Assembly: GCA_964251665.1 (NCBI GenBank)
Contig: CAXUKO010000013.1
Location: 62,001 to 126,000 of the forward strand
Length of the DNA: 64,000 nt
Origin: JBBQLG01 sp964251665
GTDB lineage: Bacteria > Bacteroidota > Bacteroidia > Cytophagales > Spirosomataceae
Direction of reading: 5' to 3'
Each line of letters begins with the position of its first letter. Position 1 is the stretch's first letter. Positions 59,984 through 64,000 of the stretch are shown piece by piece. The position numbers were made by a program, and so were the translations under genes. The notes beneath the pieces were generated by a model. The model was not told the origin of the DNA. It saw only the letters and a program-made list of their open reading frames with translations, and made no database searches.

Positions 59984-61225
59984 TTACTCTTCCTCTTCCG
60001 GCACAAACGTCAGTACGCTCATCTGCGTATCGTCGAACATTTCCTGGGCGATGTCCTGTAGTTCGGCGGCTTTTACGGCCCGGATGTCTTCAAAAATAGC
60101 AGGTAAGGATTCCACCTTGTCAATGTCCAGCAGACTCTTGGCCATCATGAGCATAAAACTCTGGTTTCCCTCTTCCGACATCGCCAACTGCCCCATCAAC
60201 TGCTCTTTGGTGTTATGCAACTGCGTCGGGGTAAGTATTTTTTCGCGGAGCTGCTTAAACTCCCGAAAAATCAGGGTGATGGCGCGGTCGATCTGTTTCT
60301 GATCGGTGCCGAAGTAAATGCCCAGAAAACCCGTGTCGAGGTAGGGCGTGTATCCGGCGTCGATGGAATAGACTAAGCCATACTTCTCGCGCAGATTCAT
60401 GTTCAGCCGGGAATTCATGCCCGGTCCGCCGAGCAGGTTGACCAGCATAAAAAACGGCAGACGTTTAGGATCGGGCAGGGCATAGGCCGGTCGTCCCAGA
60501 GCGCACTGAGCCTGCGTGATGGGCCGCTCCACTTTTTCGCGTTTAGGTACGTATACCTGTGGTGCCTGCCGTCGGCGCGGGGCCGTCTGATGCGGTACAT
60601 CGCGCAGGTATTTCTCGGCCACGCGCAGCACTTTGCTAAAGGGCCAGTTACTTACGGAGGCAAAGACAATACGCTCGGTGTCAAGGTTCTCGGCAATAAA
60701 CTGCTGTAGATAGGCCCGATCAAATCGCTTCACCGTTTCGGGCGTGCCCAGAATATTGCCACCGAGGGGATGGTTCTGAAAAACCAGTTCGTCAAAATCG
60801 TCCTGAATGGCGTCTTCGGGCGAGTCATAGTACATGGCCATTTCTTCGAGAATCACCCCCCGTTCTTTCTCAATCTGCTTTTCGGGAAAAACGGAATGGA
60901 AGGCGATGTCGGCCAGCAGTTCGGTGGCTTTCTCGAAGTGAATACCCAGCAGCGACGCGTGGAAGCAAACTTTTTCTTTGGTAGTATATGCGTTCAGTTC
61001 CCCGCCAACCGTTTCTAAACGGTTAATAATATGGTAGGATTTTCGCTTTTCAGTCCCTTTAAACGCCATGTGTTCCCAGAAGTGGGCCAGTCCCTGTTGC
61101 TCCGGTAACTCATCGCGGCTACCGATGTCGAGCATAATGCCGCAGTGAGCAATCTGCGTGTGTAGAATTTGTTTGTGAGCAATGCGGATGCCGTTGGGCA
61201 GGGTATATAATTCGTATTCTTCCAT
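59984..61225 (-). CDS. M16 zinc peptidase
   Basis: Insulinase-family zinc protease of 413 residues from ATG 61225. The zinc motif HxxEH is in GLAHFWEHMAFKGTEKRK (about residues 40-57), with the downstream Glu in VILEEMAMYYDSPEDAIQ. The C-terminal M16 half has KYGLVYSIDAGYTPYLDTGF. A long open frame continues upstream of the ATG to 61552, but it has no family features and overlaps the divergent gene. No signal peptide, so cytoplasmic. Ends with an acidic tail (FVPEEEE). Confidence 0.93.
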   Translation of the reverse strand: MEEYELYTLPNGIRIAHKQILHTQIAHCGIMLDIGSRDELPEQQGLAHFWEHMAFKGTEKRKSYHIINRLETVGGELNAYTTKEKVCFHASLLGIHFEKATELLADIAFHSVFPEKQIEKERGVILEEMAMYYDSPEDAIQDDFDELVFQNHPLGGNILGTPETVKRFDRAYLQQFIAENLDTERIVFASVSNWPFSKVLRVAEKYLRDVPHQTAPRRRQAPQVYVPKREKVERPITQAQCALGRPAYALPDPKRLPFFMLVNLLGGPGMNSRLNMNLREKYGLVYSIDAGYTPYLDTGFLGIYFGTDQKQIDRAITLIFREFKQLREKILTPTQLHNTKEQLMGQLAMSEEGNQSFMLMMAKSLLDIDKVESLPAIFEDIRAVKAAELQDIAQEMFDDTQMSVLTFVPEEEE

Positions 61226-61288
61226 TCGTCGCAGTTGTTTTGCCGAAAAACGGTCAAAACCGTCAAATTTACGCAACTTTGCGCACCC

Positions 61289-62323
61289 ATGATAACGACA
61301 AGTCCGCCCACCCGGTTCCTCATTATCCAGACTGCATTTATTGGTGATGTTATTCTGGCAACCGCTCTGCTGGAACAAGTGCACAGCCGATTTCCGGATG
61401 CGCAACTCGATGTGCTGGTGCGCAGGGGTAACGAATCGTTGCTCGCGAAGCACCCGTTTCTGAATCAGGTACTGATCTGGGACAAAAAAGGCGGTGGGCT
61501 GTTCGGCAAATACCGGAGTCTTTATCGCCTGCTGAAAGCTATTCGGCAGCACCCTTATGATGTGATTATCAACCTGCAGCGCTTTGGCGCTACGGGGCTG
61601 CTAACGGCACTGTCGGGCGCTACGGCTACGCTGGGATTCGCCAAAAACCCATTCGCCCGCTTTTACACCTACAAGGCCGACCACCGGCTGGAACCGGGTG
61701 TCCACGAAGTAGACCGAAACGCGGCATTACTGAACTGGCTGCCTCACCCGCCGGGCCTGCCCAATCCCGGTCGTGGACCCCGCCCGCGCCCCCGGCTCTA
61801 CCCGTCTCAGGAGGACTACGAAGCCGTTGAGGTGTACCAAACATTACCATACAATTGCCTGGCACCCACCTCGGTCTGGTTTACGAAGCAGTATCCCCGC
61901 GAAAAGTGGGTAGACCTGATTCAGCAGTTACCCGCCCATCAGCCCATTTATCTGCTGGGTTCGCCCGCCGACCGGGCCGCCTGCGACTGGATTCAGCGCG
62001 AAGCCGGCTGTAATCACGTCGTTAACCTGGCCGGAAAACTGACCCTCCTGCAATCGGCTGCGCTGGTGGCCGATGCCGAAATGAACTACGTAAATGATTC
62101 GGCACCGCTGCATTTATGCTCGGCTATGAATGCGCCCACAACCGCGATTTTCTGCTCAACCGTACCCGAGTTTGGATTCGATCCGCTGGCCGACGAGTCG
62201 CGGGTTGTGCAGACAGACGAACCCCTCGATTGCAAGCCCTGCAATCTGCACGGGCGTACAGCCTGTCCGCTGGGTCATTTCCTGTGTGCGCACAGCATCC
62301 GCACGGAACAGGTAGTAGCTTGA
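61289..62323 (+). CDS. Family 9 glycosyltransferase (heptosyltransferase-like)
   Basis: Adds a heptose or other sugar in lipopolysaccharide or surface glycan synthesis. The 344 residues start at ATG 61289 (MITTSPPTRFLIIQTAFIGD); a longer upstream frame is rejected. Marker segments: FIGDVILATALLEQVHSRFP, VDRNAALLNW, and nucleotide-sugar side TSVWFTKQYPREKWVDLIQQ, then NDSAPLHLCSAMNAPTTAIF, which carries the conserved DSAPLH. Divergent from the M16 peptidase with a 63-base shared promoter region. The exact sugar is not predictable. Confidence 0.92.
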   Translation: MITTSPPTRFLIIQTAFIGDVILATALLEQVHSRFPDAQLDVLVRRGNESLLAKHPFLNQVLIWDKKGGGLFGKYRSLYRLLKAIRQHPYDVIINLQRFGATGLLTALSGATATLGFAKNPFARFYTYKADHRLEPGVHEVDRNAALLNWLPHPPGLPNPGRGPRPRPRLYPSQEDYEAVEVYQTLPYNCLAPTSVWFTKQYPREKWVDLIQQLPAHQPIYLLGSPADRAACDWIQREAGCNHVVNLAGKLTLLQSAALVADAEMNYVNDSAPLHLCSAMNAPTTAIFCSTVPEFGFDPLADESRVVQTDEPLDCKPCNLHGRTACPLGHFLCAHSIRTEQVVA

Positions 62324-62430
62324 GAATAGCCCGATTAGCGCAAGGCTACTGTATAACCAGTTCGAATCGCTAAACCATTGTCCCCATTTTTTTCGTTAGG
62401 AGGTGAGTACCATCTTCCGATTCTCCCATC

Positions 62431-63297
62431 ATGCGCATTACATTGGCCCTGTTGAGTCTGTTTAGTTTAGCCGCCTGCTCCGACACGTCCCTTACGGCTC
62501 AGTTTGCTACCGAACCTACCGTTACGCCCGTGCCACCGGGCCTGATTGATGAAGCCTCCGGTCTGGTTGACAGCCATTCCATTCCCGCCAGCCTGTGGAC
62601 TGAACAGGACAGCGGCAACCCGGCTAATCTGGACCTGATTGGCTATGATGGTAAGCTGAAAGGGCGGGTGGCCATTCCCAACGCTACCAACCGCGACTGG
62701 GAAGACCTAGCGTCGGGACCGGGACCACAGGCCGGGGTAAATTACCTCTACATCGCCGAGATTGGGGATAATGACGCTACGCATCAGACCAGCTACGTGT
62801 ATCGCCTGCCTGAGCCGGGTAGTGTCAACGCCAGCGTCAATCCGGCGGCTGTCGAGAAAATCTCGTTTCAATACCCGGATGGTGCCCGCGATGCGGAATG
62901 CCTGATTCTGGACCCACAAACGAAAGACCTTTGGATTGTGACAAAACGGGAAAGTAAAGTACATCTCTATCAACTGCCCTATCCGCAGGCGACAACCGGC
63001 ATCATTACGGCGAAAGCCTGGGGCGAACTACCGCTGACCGGTATCGACGGAGGGAGTATTTCCTCGGACGGGACCGAAATTCTGCTTCGCAGCTACACCA
63101 ACGTCTATTACTTTAAACGCAGTAGCGGACAGTCGGTTGCCGACGCCCTACAGCGTCAGACTGCTCAAACGCTGCCTTATCGACTTGAGCCTCAGGGTGA
63201 AGCAGTTTGCTTCGATAAAGACAATAAAGGCTATTTCACGATCAGTGAACGTAGCAATGCATCTTCCGTCAATCTGTATTACTACGCCCGGCAGTAA
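62431..63297 (+). CDS. Hypothetical lipoprotein, beta-propeller-like
   Basis: Lipoprotein of 288 residues (lipobox SLAAC, Cys 16). The mature part is beta-rich with repeating blades: YIAEIGDNDATHQTSYVYRL, AECLILDPQTKDLWIVTKR, EILLRSYTNVYYFKR and AVCFDKDNKGYFTISERSN. This looks like a six-bladed propeller of the phytase/SdiA-regulated sort, often found on cell surfaces. No enzymatic site recognised. Follows the glycosyltransferase in the same direction after about 107 bases. Confidence 0.78.
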   Translation: MRITLALLSLFSLAACSDTSLTAQFATEPTVTPVPPGLIDEASGLVDSHSIPASLWTEQDSGNPANLDLIGYDGKLKGRVAIPNATNRDWEDLASGPGPQAGVNYLYIAEIGDNDATHQTSYVYRLPEPGSVNASVNPAAVEKISFQYPDGARDAECLILDPQTKDLWIVTKRESKVHLYQLPYPQATTGIITAKAWGELPLTGIDGGSISSDGTEILLRSYTNVYYFKRSSGQSVADALQRQTAQTLPYRLEPQGEAVCFDKDNKGYFTISERSNASSVNLYYYARQ

Positions 63298-63306
63298 ATC
63301 AGTTTA

Positions 63307-63355
63307 TGGTTAAGATCGTTGTAGTTGGTTGAGAGAACGACAATCATCTTAACCA
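63307..63355 (+). terminator. Imperfect hairpin
   Basis: Arms TGGTTAAGATCGTTGT and ACAATCATCTTAACCA pair with two mismatches. Likely ends the lipoprotein gene. It lacks a clear T run. Confidence 0.5.
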
Positions 63356-63390
63356 AGCACGGCTGGTCCGACCGTAACAAAACTACTTAC

Positions 63391-64000
63391 ATGAAAACAG
63401 CGGCTGTAATTGGGGCTGGTATTGCTGGTATTGCATCGGCTATCCGGCTGGCGGTGAAAGGCTACAGGGTTGACGTATTTGAAGCCAACGCGTACCCCGG
63501 TGGTAAGTTGTCCAGCTTTGAGCAGTCGGGGTATCGGTTTGATGCGGGCCCGTCGCTGTTTACCATGCCGCAACTGGTCGAAGACCTCTTCCGGCTCGCG
63601 AACCGGAAACCCGCCGATTACTTCGAGTACATCCGGCTGGACGAAACATGCCGGTATTTTTGGGATGATACCACCCGCCTGACCGCCTGGGCCGATCATG
63701 ATCGCTTTGCCGCCGAGGTAGAGACACGCCTACTGGAGCCAAAGGCCCACCTGTTGGCTCATCTCCGGGATAGTGCGCTCAAATACGACGTCACGGAGAA
63801 GTTGTTTCTGCAAAAATCCCTGCATAAGATTTCGACCTGGATTGGGCGCGATGCCCTGAAAGGCTACCTGAATCTGCCCCGGCTGGGCGTGTTCGATACG
63901 ATGAATGCAGCCAACGAACGCCGGTTTTCGCATCCCAAGCTGGTCCAGTTGTTTAACCGCTACGCGACCTATAACGGCTCTGACCCCTACCAGACGCCCG
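63391..64000 (+). CDS. Phytoene desaturase-family FAD enzyme, partial
   Basis: Begins at ATG 63391 and runs off the window end after about 203 codons with no stop. The N-terminal FAD-binding motif AAVIGAGIAGIASAIRLAVK (residues about 4-23) is followed by VDVFEANAYPGGKLSSFEQ and YRFDAGPSLFTMPQLVEDLF. These are hallmarks of CrtI/CrtD-type carotenoid desaturases, which dehydrogenate phytoene or a later carotenoid in the membrane. Pigmented Cytophagales carry such genes, so more carotenoid genes may follow beyond the window. The exact substrate needs the full length. Confidence 0.88.
   Translation, partial: MKTAAVIGAGIAGIASAIRLAVKGYRVDVFEANAYPGGKLSSFEQSGYRFDAGPSLFTMPQLVEDLFRLANRKPADYFEYIRLDETCRYFWDDTTRLTAWADHDRFAAEVETRLLEPKAHLLAHLRDSALKYDVTEKLFLQKSLHKISTWIGRDALKGYLNLPRLGVFDTMNAANERRFSHPKLVQLFNRYATYNGSDPYQTP

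Noticed and set aside
61226..61552. N-terminal extension of the M16 peptidase
   Set aside because: The extension has no similarity to the family and runs into the divergent glycosyltransferase; the ATG at 61225 directly precedes the conserved start of the domain.

Overview
The window looks like a chromosomal segment of a Bacteroidota bacterium of the order Cytophagales, most likely Spirosoma or a close relative. The evidence is two large secreted proteins with gliding-motility/type IX secretion C-terminal domains, Bacteroidota-specific families (DUF3078, DUF4230, DUF2911, DUF4142), a fused RibBA, ergothioneine genes, promoter-like TAnnTTTG boxes, and few recognisable Shine-Dalgarno sites. GC looks a little above one half in the core parts. 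No rRNA, tRNA, CRISPR array, prophage or intact insertion sequence was seen.

Layout. 0.2-13 kb is housekeeping: lysS, a cold-shock protein, a PspC protein, a family 2 glycosyltransferase with YbaB, a type IX secreted adhesin, ribBA, hemA and a sensor kinase. 13-18 kb holds a solitary LuxE-like ligase, a sigma-54 activator that lacks its DNA-binding domain, a vanadium haloperoxidase-type lipoprotein, and an ECF sigma factor with a small membrane protein. 18.6-24.4 kb is a co-directional minus-strand run with a redox theme. It contains egtB and egtD (ergothioneine), a UBP-type zinc finger, a receiver/thioredoxin-reductase-like fusion and a histidine kinase with a cyclic-nucleotide-binding-type sensor. 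25.8-28.2 kb pairs an outer-membrane protein with a second, catalytically degenerate haloperoxidase-like lipoprotein.

28.3-34.4 kb is accessory in character. It is visibly more AT-rich, has long gaps and diverged repeats, and carries a DUF1905 protein, a membrane protein, an AraC regulator with an oxidoreductase, an Rpn-type nuclease and an orphan lipoprotein. 34.5-39.8 kb carries a GH172 (DUF2961) enzyme, a Tat-exported aminotransferase, a Tat-exported amine oxidase and a secreted protein ending in a Hint (autoprocessing) domain. 40-58 kb is mixed metabolism and envelope genes: DUF885 peptidase, SDR, radical SAM protein, DUF1080 with a Tat TIM-barrel isomerase, S41 protease, a second type IX adhesin, ffh, Uma2 nuclease and a lipase-like lipoprotein. 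58-64 kb has an M20 amidohydrolase, M16 peptidase, family 9 glycosyltransferase, a lipoprotein and the start of a phytoene-desaturase-like gene cut by the window end.

Two themes stand out. First, the gaps between convergent genes carry very long, mostly perfect inverted repeats (arms about 18-43 bp). These fall into at least two families with shared cores, and one 52-bp palindrome begins and ends exactly on the stop codons of two genes. Second, the zinc-finger / receiver-reductase / sensor-kinase trio beside ergothioneine genes looks like a redox signalling system whose mechanism is not obvious from known families.
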